The position numbers were made by a program, and so were the translations under genes. This document shows, one piece after another, positions 32,181 through 41,146 of a stretch of 58,000 nucleotides of DNA (position 1 is its first letter; every line of letters begins with the position of its first letter). This DNA is from an uncultured Erysipelotrichaceae bacterium (GTDB taxonomy: Bacteria; Bacillota_I; Bacilli_A; Erysipelotrichales; Erysipelotrichaceae): the NCBI GenBank assembly GCA_902761625.1, contig CACWLH010000005.1:1-58000 (forward strand), in the 5' to 3' direction. The notes below the pieces were generated by a model that saw only the letters and a list, made by a program, of their open reading frames with translations, had not been told where the DNA came from and searched no databases.

Positions 32181-33719
32181 TCATTCCTGAAGCATCTTCT
32201 GCTCTTCCATATAGGCTTTGGCATCCTTGATGAAGCTCCATACCATGATGATCATGATGATGCCGATCGGGAAGGCGGAAATGATACTGACTGACTGAAT
32301 GTTGTTCATTGAGCTTTCCGAGAATACCAGCGCAATCGGGAGCACGATCAGCAGAAGGCACCACAGCAGGGTGATCAGGTTGTGGGGCTTCTCGTTTTCC
32401 TCAAGATGCTTGTAACTGTAGCAGGCAGCCGTATAGGCGATGGAGTCAAATGAAGTCGCATAGAAGGCGATCATGCATACAAGCGTGAGGATCAGGATGA
32501 ATGGCGCAAAGGGCATCGTATCGATGATGTTCATGATCAGATCATAAAGATCGCCGCTGGCCGCATATTGGGCAATGAAGTCAAATGCGCCTGAGGTCTG
32601 CAGACCAAGGGAGTAATTGCCCAGGACAATGAAGCTGACAATGGTGGAACCGACGCCGAACACATACCCGCCCAGGATTGTCTGACGGATGGTTCTGCCT
32701 CTGGAAATATTGCCGATGAAAAACGGAGCGGCAATGCACCAGACCATCCAGTAGGCCCAGTAATAAATCGTCCAGTCCTGCGGGAAGTTGTTTGTTCTGG
32801 CCGGATCGGTATATGTGGACAGTTCAATGAAATGCTGGAACATCTTTCCCAGTGACTGGAAGCCGTATTCCAGGGTGAATCTTCCCTGACCGCAGAAGGT
32901 GAGCACAAACAGAAGCAGTCCGAAGAAGAGATAGATGCACAGTTTGGCAAGAATGCCGATTCCCTTGAAACCGTGCAGACATGCATAGGTGTAGATCGCG
33001 CAGGTGATCAGCAGGATGATGATGGTGACCGCTGTGCGGCTGATCTGGATGTGGAAGAGTTTGACGATGATGCTTGCCATCAGCGGGGTTGCCACACTGA
33101 ATGTTGTGGCGGTGCCGGCCAGAAGGGCAAACAGCGCAAACAGGTCAATGACTCTGCCCAAAATGCCGTCGGCATGGGAGGCGATCACGGGTCTGCAGGC
33201 TTCGGAATAACGCTGGCGGCTGCGCTTTCTCACATGCAGCATGAATCCGAAGGCGACCGCAAGCACCAGATAAAACGCCCAGGGAATGAAGCTCCAGTGA
33301 AACAGCGGGAAGACGCCTGCCCATTCTTCGATGGAACCCATTTCGGCAATGTGCGGATTGGTCGCATACATGACCCATTCGGCAAAGGAGTAAAACAGAA
33401 TATCGGCTGCCAGGCCGCATGTGAACATCATGCTGCCCCAGGCAAAGAAGGAATACTTCGGTTTTTCATCCTGATCGCCAAGCACGATATCCCCGTATTT
33501 TGTGAAGCTCAGAAACAGCGAGACAGCCAGTACGGCAATGCCGAGCACAATGTAATAGAGACCCAGGGTATCACCGAAGAAGAAACGCACTTTACTGATG
33601 ATATCGTTGGATGATTCGGGATAGATAAACAGAAGAAGCGATAATCCGATAATCAGAATGAACGGGACAAGGGTGATCATCCAGTCGATTCTGCGGCTGT
33701 TCAGTTTATTCATATTCAT
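32181..33719 (-). CDS. BCCT family choline/betaine transporter
   Basis: This secondary importer of 512 residues has 12 membrane spans. The family block reads DWTIYYWAYWMVWCIAAPFFIGNISRGRT, holding the aromatic residues that cage a trimethylammonium group. It lacks the long charged tails used for osmotic sensing in BetP. It is the last gene of the lic operon, overlapping licC by four bases, which makes choline the probable substrate. In many lic loci the importer is a LicB permease of another family, so this is a substitute. A second ATG at 33713 is better spaced from GGAGG. Confidence 0.9.
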   Translation of the reverse strand: MNMNKLNSRRIDWMITLVPFILIIGLSLLLFIYPESSNDIISKVRFFFGDTLGLYYIVLGIAVLAVSLFLSFTKYGDIVLGDQDEKPKYSFFAWGSMMFTCGLAADILFYSFAEWVMYATNPHIAEMGSIEEWAGVFPLFHWSFIPWAFYLVLAVAFGFMLHVRKRSRQRYSEACRPVIASHADGILGRVIDLFALFALLAGTATTFSVATPLMASIIVKLFHIQISRTAVTIIILLITCAIYTYACLHGFKGIGILAKLCIYLFFGLLLFVLTFCGQGRFTLEYGFQSLGKMFQHFIELSTYTDPARTNNFPQDWTIYYWAYWMVWCIAAPFFIGNISRGRTIRQTILGGYVFGVGSTIVSFIVLGNYSLGLQTSGAFDFIAQYAASGDLYDLIMNIIDTMPFAPFILILTLVCMIAFYATSFDSIAYTAACYSYKHLEENEKPHNLITLLWCLLLIVLPIALVFSESSMNNIQSVSIISAFPIGIIMIIMVWSFIKDAKAYMEEQKMLQE

Positions 33720-34441
33720 TCACCTCCATAGCTTTTATATTCCGGCGCAATGTGTGTCAGCTCCTCAAAGCTGTCAATCTCGATCAGATCTTCCCGGTTC
33801 ATCGGGTAGATGCCAAGCGTATAGTCTTCGGGATGGCAGAACATCGCCACATCATCCCAGTAAATCTGCCGGTTCTTTTTGATTTCAAATTCTTCTTCCA
33901 GATGCGCTTTGAGCTTCATACCGTCCTCTTTGGTCCATCTGGATACCGAGAACAGCTGCCAGCCATGGCTGCCGCCGGTTCTGCTGCAGGAAGTGACAAT
34001 GCCGTCCTTTACTTCCATGAGCCACTCATCGGTGGGTTCATCCGTATAGACGCAGCTGTATCCGGAAAGAGTGAATTCCGGATTCAGAATGCGCGGATTG
34101 TATACGATCTGATCACCGTCAAGTATCATGCAGTCCCCGAGATGTTCTCTTGCGACATAGAGGGATGCGATGTTGTTGCAGGTGTCATAATACGGATTCT
34201 CGATCAGTCTGAGACCGGGATACTGTTCAGGAAGATCCCTGAACTGTTCTTTGAGATATCCGGTCACAACATAAATATCTTCAATTCCGTTGGCATGCAG
34301 CGCTTTGATCACGGAATCGATCATCCTCTCGCCATTGATGCGGATCAGGGGCTTTGGGGTATGAAGGGTAACCGGATGCATTCTGTTTCCGGTTCCGGCT
34401 GCCATGATGATGGCGCGTGTGACATGATTGGTCTGTGTCAT
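33716..34441 (-). CDS. licC: CTP:phosphocholine cytidylyltransferase-like protein (LicC type)
   Basis: It should turn phosphocholine and CTP into CDP-choline. The 241-residue nucleotidyltransferase fold has the NTP motif IIMAAGTGNRMHPVT and the lysine of TPKPLI. The metal-binding DGDQ, GYLKEQF and the C-terminal EIDSFEEL are all close to the pneumococcal LicC pattern. ATGA overlaps link it to the kinase fusion gene upstream and the BCCT gene downstream. The neighbouring fusion protein has its own cytidylyltransferase-like domain, so this one may be a second enzyme or use another alcohol phosphate. Confidence 0.85.
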   Translation of the reverse strand: MTQTNHVTRAIIMAAGTGNRMHPVTLHTPKPLIRINGERMIDSVIKALHANGIEDIYVVTGYLKEQFRDLPEQYPGLRLIENPYYDTCNNIASLYVAREHLGDCMILDGDQIVYNPRILNPEFTLSGYSCVYTDEPTDEWLMEVKDGIVTSCSRTGGSHGWQLFSVSRWTKEDGMKLKAHLEEEFEIKKNRQIYWDDVAMFCHPEDYTLGIYPMNREDLIEIDSFEELTHIAPEYKSYGGE

Positions 34442-36204
34442 TGATTCAATTCTCCGATCAATTCTGAGGCATATCTGAAATAGTCTTTGGCAAACCGGTA
34501 CTGGCGCAGGCTGTATTCACCGAATTCAACCCCGAGCAGCCGTTTGAATTCGCACCAGTTCGACCAGAGCAGTCCGCACATTGCGATATAGCAATAGATC
34601 TTGGCACGTGTTGTCAGATCGCACTGATCTTCAAAGTAGATATCAATCAGCCGGTCCGCTTCCGCTTTGGAATAAAGACTGTAGATGATAAACATTGCAA
34701 TATCCACATGGGGATCCTGCATGCCGGCATATTCCCAGTCGGTCAGCTGAAGCTTTTCTGCCTCATTTGCGTCATGATGGAAGAGGAAGTTATCCGGAAC
34801 GGAATCGATATGGGCAAGGCACCAGTCTTTTTCAAGTGAATCGACAAACGGCTTCAGACTGAAGACATTGGCCTTGGTTTTCTCATAATCCCGGTATATG
34901 GAGGGAGTGCCGTTCCAGAGGGTTTCATAGAAGCGGATCTGTTCCCAGATATTGAATTCATGGGGAACATTCAGCCTCATCTCATGGAATGATCTGAGCC
35001 GTTTCATACAGATCTTCAGATCATTGACATCCGTACTGTCGCAGACGCGCACATTGTCCAGATATTTCGTGATTTTATAGCCGTTTTCCGGATTGATATA
35101 AACCGGATCATCGCACAGCCCCTTGCCGCTGATGGCCTGATAGACAGCCGCCTCATTCCTGCGGCTGATCAGCTGATCCGTGCCTTCGCCGGGAATGCGC
35201 ATGATGTATTTGCATTGATTGACCGTGAACAGGAAGGAACGGTTGGTCATGCCCTTTTTCAGGACGGTGATACCGGTGATTTCTTCCGGAGCGACTTTCA
35301 GCACTTCTGCGATGGTGCTGATCGCATCGGAATGAAGCTGATCCGAGCTGGCGTCAAAATCACGCAGCTGTTCATAGGTATTGATCTCAACCACATCCTC
35401 ATCCGCGCAGACCTTTGCACGGATGCACATGCGATCTTTCTGATACAGGGCCGCTTCCCAGAAGGACTGATCATAAAGTCTGTTCTGGTCCAGCTCATGG
35501 ATTCTTGTCCGGATGGTTTCAGCGTCATCCTCACAGATATAGCTGATGCCGACCATGCGGCTGCCGTCTTCATCCTCATCCACGGAAACAAGCTCATTCT
35601 TGCGGTTGACGCGGACCGTGCTCTCATGGTCCTGCAGATCGCTGACCAGATACCAGGAATAAAGTTCCGTCGTGTCAAATGGATTTTCAGCACACCAGAT
35701 ATCGCATGGAACGATGTAGGTGTTATGGATCAGGTCTTTCGCCAGGGCAAGAGAGTGAAGATTGTTGCGGCCGGCGTATTCCTCATTGACGATCAGATTG
35801 ACACCGAAATCATCAATCAGATATTCAAAGGAATCTTTCATGAATCCGGCAACGACGGAAATGTCATGAATGCCCGCTTCATGAAGCTGTCTGATCAACC
35901 GCTCAATCAGTCTTTCTCCTCTGACTTCCAGAAATGCCTTGGGCAGTGACTGGCTGATCGGAACCATGCGCATGCCGAAGCCGGCTGCCAGGATGATCGC
36001 GTTCTTCGGAGATCTTTCTGCGATATACTGCATGGCGTGATCAGTCAGGCGGTTATTCTGATCGATCATCTGCGCTTCTGCCAGTGTTTTGAGTGCTTTA
36101 TTGACAGCACCGAGTGAAAATCCGGAAAGGGCGGCCAGCTTTCTTTGATTGACCGGTCCGGACTGGTGTAAAAGTTTCAATATTTCCAATGTTTGAATGT
36201 TCAT
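34438..36204 (-). CDS. licA: Fusion of winged helix, nucleotidyltransferase and choline kinase (LicA-like)
   Basis: The 588-residue protein has three parts. Residues about 1-65 are a winged-helix DNA-binding domain (QRKLAALSGFSLGAVNKALKTL). About 68-295 is a LicC-like cytidylyltransferase (IILAAGFGMRMVPISQ, LPKAFLEV, VPCDIW). About 315-585 is a choline kinase, with the Brenner motif His465-x-Asp467 to Asn472 in HIDSVPDN and Asp489-Trp-Glu in TDWEYAG. It could phosphorylate choline and activate it, and may also regulate. The ATG at 36204 has GGAGGA eight bases upstream; in-frame codons further up are not used. It is the first gene of the lic operon. Ethanolamine as substrate cannot be excluded. 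Confidence 0.88.
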   Translation of the reverse strand: MNIQTLEILKLLHQSGPVNQRKLAALSGFSLGAVNKALKTLAEAQMIDQNNRLTDHAMQYIAERSPKNAIILAAGFGMRMVPISQSLPKAFLEVRGERLIERLIRQLHEAGIHDISVVAGFMKDSFEYLIDDFGVNLIVNEEYAGRNNLHSLALAKDLIHNTYIVPCDIWCAENPFDTTELYSWYLVSDLQDHESTVRVNRKNELVSVDEDEDGSRMVGISYICEDDAETIRTRIHELDQNRLYDQSFWEAALYQKDRMCIRAKVCADEDVVEINTYEQLRDFDASSDQLHSDAISTIAEVLKVAPEEITGITVLKKGMTNRSFLFTVNQCKYIMRIPGEGTDQLISRRNEAAVYQAISGKGLCDDPVYINPENGYKITKYLDNVRVCDSTDVNDLKICMKRLRSFHEMRLNVPHEFNIWEQIRFYETLWNGTPSIYRDYEKTKANVFSLKPFVDSLEKDWCLAHIDSVPDNFLFHHDANEAEKLQLTDWEYAGMQDPHVDIAMFIIYSLYSKAEADRLIDIYFEDQCDLTTRAKIYCYIAMCGLLWSNWCEFKRLLGVEFGEYSLRQYRFAKDYFRYASELIGELNQ

Positions 36205-36244
36205 GAACAATCCTCCAAACAATTTTCGTGAACTATATGAAATG

Positions 36245-36272
36245 ATCATATCACAGTATCGGAGAATGTAAA
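36245..36272 (-). promoter_or_regulatory. Promoter of the lic operon
   Basis: On the minus strand TTTACA (36272-36267), a 16-base spacer and TATGAT (36250-36245) form a good sigma-A promoter 41 bases before the LicA-like start. Confidence 0.65.
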
Positions 36273-36299
36273 CAGCCTTGCAGGAGGAAAAAGTATATA

Positions 36300-36327
36300 T
36301 TGAAAGAAGGGAAAGATCAGTTATACT
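36300..36327 (+). promoter_or_regulatory. Promoter of the DUF1015 gene
   Basis: TTGAAA (36300-36305), a 16-base spacer and TATACT (36322-36327) form a sigma-A promoter. Transcription would start near 36334, downstream of an ATG at 36331, which decides the start codon of the gene (36349). It is divergent from the lic promoter and about 27 bases away. Confidence 0.65.
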
Positions 36328-36348
36328 GACATGGTCGGTGAACATTAT

Positions 36349-37590
36349 ATGAAAGAGACAGGGAAAAACAGACAAATCTTCAGGGAAGGAGACTTCCTGA
36401 TTCCATACCCCAAAGATCTGCCATTGTGGCCGGTGATCGCGGTGGATCAATACACATCACAGCCGGAATACTGGGAGAAGATCGCTGAAAATGTCGGTGA
36501 AGCGCCGTCTTCTTTGCATTGCGTCTTTCCGGAGGTGTATCTGGGTGATACGGATCTGGATGAGATCAGACAGATTCACCGTCAGATGAAAACATATCTG
36601 TCCGCAGGCCTGTTCAGGGAATTCGCCGATTCCTATATTTATATTGAAAGAACCGTCTCATCAGGAAAGATCCGCAAGGGCATTCTTGGATGCATCGACC
36701 TTGAGGCATATGATTATGCGGATTTCACGGATCTGCCGATCCGGGCAACGGAAAAGACAGTCACCGAAAGACTGCCTTCGCGGATTGCCATCCGTGAGGG
36801 AGCTCCCATGGAGCTGTCCCATGTCATCCTGTTATGTGATGATGAAAAAAAGCAGCTGATCGAATCCATCGATCCTTCGAAGCTGCCTTTGATCTATGAT
36901 CTTGAGCTGATGGCAAAGGGCGGCCATATCCGCGGCTGGCTGCTCAGCGGCAAAGATGCCGAAGCCTTTGATGAACGTCTGAATCAATATTATGAGGATA
37001 AGAAGGGACACTCTCTTCTGTTTGCGGCCGGAGACGGAAACCATTCCATCGCCAGCGCGAAAGAAGTCTATGAGAAGCTGAAACAGAGCCATCCGGATGA
37101 GGATTATACCGGCAGACCACAGCGTTACATGACGGTCGAACTGGAGAACATCCATGATCCGATTCAGGTGTTCGAGCCGATTCACAGAATCATGTATCAG
37201 GTGGATCCCGTTCATGTTCTGCAGAAATTGAAAGAAGAACGCGGCGATGAGTCCGGAACAGAGGTTCCATGGTATTCATCCGCACAGAGCGGAATAATTA
37301 AAATCGATATTTCAGACAGCGGCTATGCGGCCGGTACTGTCCAGAAGTTTCTGGACAGATATATGTCTCTTTATGGCGGAGAGATCGATTACATCCATGA
37401 CCGTGACAATCTGGTCAGCCTTTGCGGCCGGAGTGAAACGGTCGGATTCGAACTGCCGCCGCTTGATAACAGCGCATTCTTTTCCACCATCGAGAAAAAC
37501 GGCGTCTATGTCAGAAAGACGTTTTCGATCGGGGAATCGGATGACAAACGATATTATCTGGAAGCGAGAAGGATAACAGAAGAAATATGA
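36349..37590 (+). CDS. DUF1015 family protein
   Basis: This is a 413-residue cytoplasmic protein of the DUF1015 family (PF06245), with the typical VIAVDQYTSQPEYW near the start, LSHVILLCDD, FAAGDGNHSIASAKEVY and VELENIHDP. The function of the family is unknown; fold comparisons have suggested a HipA-like or kinase-like relation but I cannot support this from sequence. I start at MKETGKNRQIF (36349), because the only good promoter would begin RNA after the ATG at 36331; the leader would be short. Its stop overlaps the next gene (ATGA), so it works in an operon with a glycosyltransferase and next to the lic genes. Confidence 0.85.
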   Translation: MKETGKNRQIFREGDFLIPYPKDLPLWPVIAVDQYTSQPEYWEKIAENVGEAPSSLHCVFPEVYLGDTDLDEIRQIHRQMKTYLSAGLFREFADSYIYIERTVSSGKIRKGILGCIDLEAYDYADFTDLPIRATEKTVTERLPSRIAIREGAPMELSHVILLCDDEKKQLIESIDPSKLPLIYDLELMAKGGHIRGWLLSGKDAEAFDERLNQYYEDKKGHSLLFAAGDGNHSIASAKEVYEKLKQSHPDEDYTGRPQRYMTVELENIHDPIQVFEPIHRIMYQVDPVHVLQKLKEERGDESGTEVPWYSSAQSGIIKIDISDSGYAAGTVQKFLDRYMSLYGGEIDYIHDRDNLVSLCGRSETVGFELPPLDNSAFFSTIEKNGVYVRKTFSIGESDDKRYYLEARRITEEI

Positions 37591-38498
37591 ATGTTTCAGT
37601 TGTAATGACAACATACAACGGTGCAAAAAAGCTTCTTCCGCAGCTGATCTCTCTCAGAGACCAGACCAGAAAAGCGGATGAGGTATTGATCTTCGATGAT
37701 TGTTCGAAGGATCAGACGGTGGAGGTCATTCAGAATTTTATTTATGAAAACCATCTGTATGACTGGACACTGATCGAGAATGAAAAGAATAAGGGTCTGC
37801 GGAAAAACTTCGCCGACGCTCTGAATACGGCAAGAGGAGATCTGATCTTCCTTTGTGAACAGGACGGGGAATGGAAACCCGGACGGATTGAAAAAATGGC
37901 AATGGTCATGGAGGAGCACGATGAAATCAAAGTGCTTTCGGGTGATTATGAAGTCCGCCGTTCCAATCAGACTGTTCCGCATAAAACGCGTCTGCCGAAG
38001 CCATATGGCGAAGAAAGAATTGAAAAGGTTCAGGTGAGCGCATGCACGATTGAGCCGATGCGTCCGGGCTGCACATATGTATTAAGGAAAGAGATGGTGC
38101 GTCAGATCAAATCCGTGATGAAAGCTGACGATGAATACGACCGCGTGATCTGGGAGAGCGCTCTGCTTTGCGGCGGACTTTATTTGCTCAATGAGAAACT
38201 GTCCGTTCAGATCCGCTACAAAGATCATGAAACAATCTCAGCGGCGGATGAAAGAGACAGACGAGCCGCACAGATCAACACCGTCTGCGATCTGAGCGAA
38301 CGGCTTCTTTCCACTTTGGAAAATGTGGAAAATCAAAGCTGGCTCACAGAATATATCCGGATTCAGAAACAGCGGAAACAGGCCATATTGGATGCAGATC
38401 TGAAAGAGCTTTATGCGCTTTCCAGGCAGAGCAGCTTCATGCCCGGTTCTTTCACCTGGTTTGCGGATGTCATGTCCGTAATCAGGGCAAAGCTGTAA
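37587..38498 (+). CDS. Family 2 glycosyltransferase
   Basis: The 303-residue protein has a GT-A fold with the N-terminal MNVSVVMTTYNGAKKLLPQLISLRDQT, the IFDDCSKDQT nucleotide-binding strand and CEQDGEWKPGRIEKM (DxD-like region). RPGCTYVLRKEMV forms the acceptor side. No membrane span is seen. It likely adds a sugar to a surface polymer. Acceptor and donor cannot be told. It overlaps the DUF1015 gene by four bases, and a terminator follows, so the two genes form a small operon beside the lic cluster. Confidence 0.88.
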   Translation: MNVSVVMTTYNGAKKLLPQLISLRDQTRKADEVLIFDDCSKDQTVEVIQNFIYENHLYDWTLIENEKNKGLRKNFADALNTARGDLIFLCEQDGEWKPGRIEKMAMVMEEHDEIKVLSGDYEVRRSNQTVPHKTRLPKPYGEERIEKVQVSACTIEPMRPGCTYVLRKEMVRQIKSVMKADDEYDRVIWESALLCGGLYLLNEKLSVQIRYKDHETISAADERDRRAAQINTVCDLSERLLSTLENVENQSWLTEYIRIQKQRKQAILDADLKELYALSRQSSFMPGSFTWFADVMSVIRAKL

Positions 38499-38518
38499 TA
38501 CAGAAACATAACGGAACA

Positions 38519-38548
38519 GGCAGTCATGCACATTCATGACTGCTTTGT
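38519..38548 (+). terminator. Terminator after the GT2 gene
   Basis: GCAGTCATG (38520-38528), CACATT loop, CATGACTGC (38535-38543) then TTTGT form a nine-base-pair stem with a short T tail. Confidence 0.75.
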
Positions 38549-38630
38549 GGTTTCGGCATTCTGTTTCAATATGATATGATGCATTTAAATCATATGATCA
38601 TTTCAGACAGATGACAGGGGGAAAATAATA

Positions 38631-39110
38631 ATGGATGACACCAATATCCGCTACATGATTGAGCATCAGTTATTGCCGAAATGGTTTTTCAATGAAGGAG
38701 AGGACTTCATAGCCTCATTATTGGAAAATGAGAATATGTTATGTCAGATCTTTAACAGCATTTATGAAAATGAGGGCATTGAATTTCCGTATACGCCGGA
38801 AGATTTTGCCATTATGCCTTTAAACATGGGAAATGACAGTTACTGTATCATGCTTTCATTTCCTGATCCGAAGGTTGAGCCGCAATGCAAATACAGCTTT
38901 ATGTTCTTCACGCCGGATCTGACATTTCAGGCATTCTACACAGTGGAAGTGGCCATCTCGTTTTTCAATCATGAGAAGAGTTACTTCGTATGCGAATGGA
39001 CAAAGGATGAAATGCACAAGAATTATGGACAGCATCCGATCGATGACATCGATGAATTGATTCAGAAATGTCATAACTGGTTCCTGGAGTCCATGACGGC
39101 CGGAGAGTAA
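38631..39110 (+). CDS. Hypothetical protein, 159 residues
   Basis: I do not recognise this soluble, acidic protein. It starts MDDTNIRYMIEHQLLPKWFF, is rich in aromatic residues (YSFMFFTPDLTFQAFYTV), and has an alpha/beta pattern with a helical C-terminus (PIDDIDELIQKCHNWFLES). There is no signal peptide or membrane span. GGGGGAAAA lies before the ATG and a terminator follows the stop, so it is a single-gene unit. Its base composition is more A/T-rich than its neighbours, which may mean recent acquisition. No function is proposed. Confidence 0.72.
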   Translation: MDDTNIRYMIEHQLLPKWFFNEGEDFIASLLENENMLCQIFNSIYENEGIEFPYTPEDFAIMPLNMGNDSYCIMLSFPDPKVEPQCKYSFMFFTPDLTFQAFYTVEVAISFFNHEKSYFVCEWTKDEMHKNYGQHPIDDIDELIQKCHNWFLESMTAGE

Positions 39111-39128
39111 AACTGTCCGGATGTATAG

Positions 39129-39156
39129 CATGTGCAGAAATGCGCATGTTTTTTTT
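39129..39156 (+). terminator. Terminator after the hypothetical gene
   Basis: CATGTGCA (39129-39136), GAAA tetraloop, TGCGCATG (39141-39148, one U-G pair) and an eight-T run form a strong terminator. Confidence 0.88.
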
Positions 39157-39249
39157 GCACATATACAGTTTTTTTTTTTGCTATTATGAAAACAGATCAT
39201 ATATTGAATTCAACGACAGGCTTTACTGATACAGAAAGGAAAAACAGGA

Positions 39250-39957
39250 ATGGAATCCATAAAACTGAAAGCTCTTTTGATGACTTCACTTGTTTTTTGC
39301 GGATGTTCGGCAGAAGCATCTCAAACCAAGCAGACACCGGCCAAAGAGGACATTATCATCAGCAACTCCCACATGTCCGATGAACTGATGGAGAATTTCC
39401 ATTCCTTTGAAGAAAGAATCACCAAGAGTGATGCGATTGTATATGGAGAAGTGAAGGATTTTGAGATGGCCGCCCCGGAAGGCTTTGGACACATTATTAC
39501 CATTAAGACATTTCATGTGATTGAGACATTGCATGGTGATATTGAACCGGACAGTGATATCAGGGTGACGGAATCCGGCGGCTATATGACAATTGCGGAT
39601 TACCAGGCTTCGCTGAATGAGGAAACCATGCAGTGGATGTTCCCGGCTTCATCTGATTCAGAGGTTTCAAAACTGAGTGAAGCGGAAAAGAAAAAGAAGT
39701 ATATATCTGAGGTCTGGGACGGCTACTACTATCCGCAGATCGGTGAGCGTGCGGTTTATTGTCTGAAACAGAGGACGAATGATGAAACGCTCTGGCGGGT
39801 TGCCGGGGCATGGCAGGGCAAATACAGAGAGATCGAAGATGGTGTGCTGCTGGAGCCCAATCAATACAATTCACTCAGCGATCAGGCTCTGATTGACGGG
39901 GTGCAGAGAATCAATTACGAAGATCTGAAAAAAATGATCGAGGACGTCAAAGCCTGA
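39250..39957 (+). CDS. Putative lipoprotein of unknown function, 235 residues
   Basis: The N-terminus MESIKLKALLMTSLVFCGC is a lipoprotein signal with a lipobox-like VFCGC. The mature protein is mostly beta-strand in its first half (SDAIVYGEVKDFEMA, IITIKTFHVIETLHGD, IRVTESGGYMT), similar in outline to NusG/OB-like surface proteins. An acidic helical C-terminus follows. AAAGGA lies nine bases before the ATG. It stands alone between a plus-strand terminator and the converging GT4 gene. I do not recognise the family. Confidence 0.75.
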   Translation: MESIKLKALLMTSLVFCGCSAEASQTKQTPAKEDIIISNSHMSDELMENFHSFEERITKSDAIVYGEVKDFEMAAPEGFGHIITIKTFHVIETLHGDIEPDSDIRVTESGGYMTIADYQASLNEETMQWMFPASSDSEVSKLSEAEKKKKYISEVWDGYYYPQIGERAVYCLKQRTNDETLWRVAGAWQGKYREIEDGVLLEPNQYNSLSDQALIDGVQRINYEDLKKMIEDVKA

Positions 39958-40013
39958 CTTAATTCATGTAAAGGAAGAGTGCTGGCCGGCTTCAGTGTCA
40001 GCCTCAATGCAAA

Positions 40014-40039
40014 GAAAAAGCGTCTTAGAGATAAGACGC
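40014..40039 (-). terminator. Terminator overlapping the GT4 stop codon
   Basis: GCGTCTTA (40020-40027), GAGA loop and TAAGACGC (40032-40039) form an eight-bp stem followed on the minus strand by TTTTTCTTT. The stop codon of the gene at 40025 is inside the stem. Confidence 0.8.
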
Positions 40040-41146
40040 AAGCTTCGCTTTGAACTGTTCTTCAGATAAATGTTCTGCATGGAATGCGAGCACATTGTGA
40101 CGCATTTTCTGATAATCCTCCTCTTTGACAGAGAGGATTTTTTCAATGTCGGCTTCTGTGCTGATATTGAAGCCCAGATTGTTGTCCGCAACCATTTTCC
40201 AGGTGTCGGCGGGCACATTGTTGAGAATGGGAATATCATAGGCGAAATAGTCCAGAGACTTCATGGTCAGACCGATGCACGCTGTATCACGCATCATATT
40301 GAAGCCGTAATGACACTTCGCAAAGATCTTCCGTTTTTCTTCCTCATCAAACACAAGCCCGTGATAATCATAATCAATCTGCTCCGCATCGAGCATTTCA
40401 AGCAGCCGCTGCCTGGATTCGCCATCGCCGATGATATGGAATTTCAGCGGGACATGCTTTCTGATTGCGGCAAGTGTTTTCACAATGGCATCCACATCCA
40501 CGACATGATTCAAAGAACCGACATATGCGAATGTCAGGCTGTCCGAATCCACCGGCAGAACCTCTTTGACGATCTGTCTGCGGCACAGCCAGAACGTCCG
40601 GACGATATCATCGGGAACATATTTGCGGATCATATCCGCGAAGAGATCGCATTCACTCATGATCAGATCCGCATATTTCATATATCTGTTTCTGAGTCCG
40701 GCCCATATGGAAAACGGCGCGGCCAGCAGAGGTTTCATTCCCTTTACCGGGAAGGACTCCGGCCACATATCGCAAAGATCAAAGATCAGTCTGCAGGAAT
40801 GATTCTTCTGATGATACTTTCCGAATTGGGATGCCATGGAATTGGGCGGCACCATCACATAGACCAGATCAGCGGGATCCTTCTTCTGGATCTCAAGGCA
40901 GCTGTCTGCGAATTTCATATGCGAGCGGATCCGTCTGAATGAGAAGTTTCTGGAATAAGGAAGGACATCGATATATTCAACATCCGGGCGTCTTGTTTTG
41001 TATTTCTCTTTGTGGAAATGATCAAAATCGCTCAGATAAAGTGTCACCTGATATCCTTTTTCCTCAAAGACATCACGGACATATCTGAGCCTGATTTCAT
41101 AATCATCATAGACATCAAAGATATATGCTTTTTTCTTTTCGCTCAT
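40025..41146 (-). CDS. Glycosyltransferase, family 4 type
   Basis: This 373-residue GT-B enzyme is the last gene of the minus arm of the polysaccharide locus. The N-lobe carries VVYVMVPPNSMA-like acceptor-side sequence and FDLCDMWPESFPVKG. The C-lobe has FAYVGSLNHVVDVDAIV, KFHIIGDGESRQRLL (nucleotide-sugar binding) and YGFNMMRDTACIGLTMKSLDYFA. There is no membrane span; it likely acts at the inner membrane face on a lipid-linked oligosaccharide. Its start overlaps the stop of the sugar transferase gene (ATGA), which suggests that it adds the second sugar. The donor sugar is unknown. Confidence 0.86.
   Translation of the reverse strand: MSEKKKAYIFDVYDDYEIRLRYVRDVFEEKGYQVTLYLSDFDHFHKEKYKTRRPDVEYIDVLPYSRNFSFRRIRSHMKFADSCLEIQKKDPADLVYVMVPPNSMASQFGKYHQKNHSCRLIFDLCDMWPESFPVKGMKPLLAAPFSIWAGLRNRYMKYADLIMSECDLFADMIRKYVPDDIVRTFWLCRRQIVKEVLPVDSDSLTFAYVGSLNHVVDVDAIVKTLAAIRKHVPLKFHIIGDGESRQRLLEMLDAEQIDYDYHGLVFDEEEKRKIFAKCHYGFNMMRDTACIGLTMKSLDYFAYDIPILNNVPADTWKMVADNNLGFNISTEADIEKILSVKEEDYQKMRHNVLAFHAEHLSEEQFKAKLASYL

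Noticed and set aside
36100..36300. Tetranucleotide repeat phase-variation tract in the lic gene, as in Haemophilus
   Set aside because: No simple-sequence repeat run is present at the start of the LicA-like gene.
36205..36450. Longer LicA-like protein from an upstream in-frame start
   Set aside because: The extra 82 residues cross the promoter pair and the divergent gene, and the GGAGGA site points to the ATG at 36204.
40070..40942. Open frame of 290 codons on the plus strand
   Set aside because: It lies opposite the GT4 gene and shows no domain or ribosome binding site.
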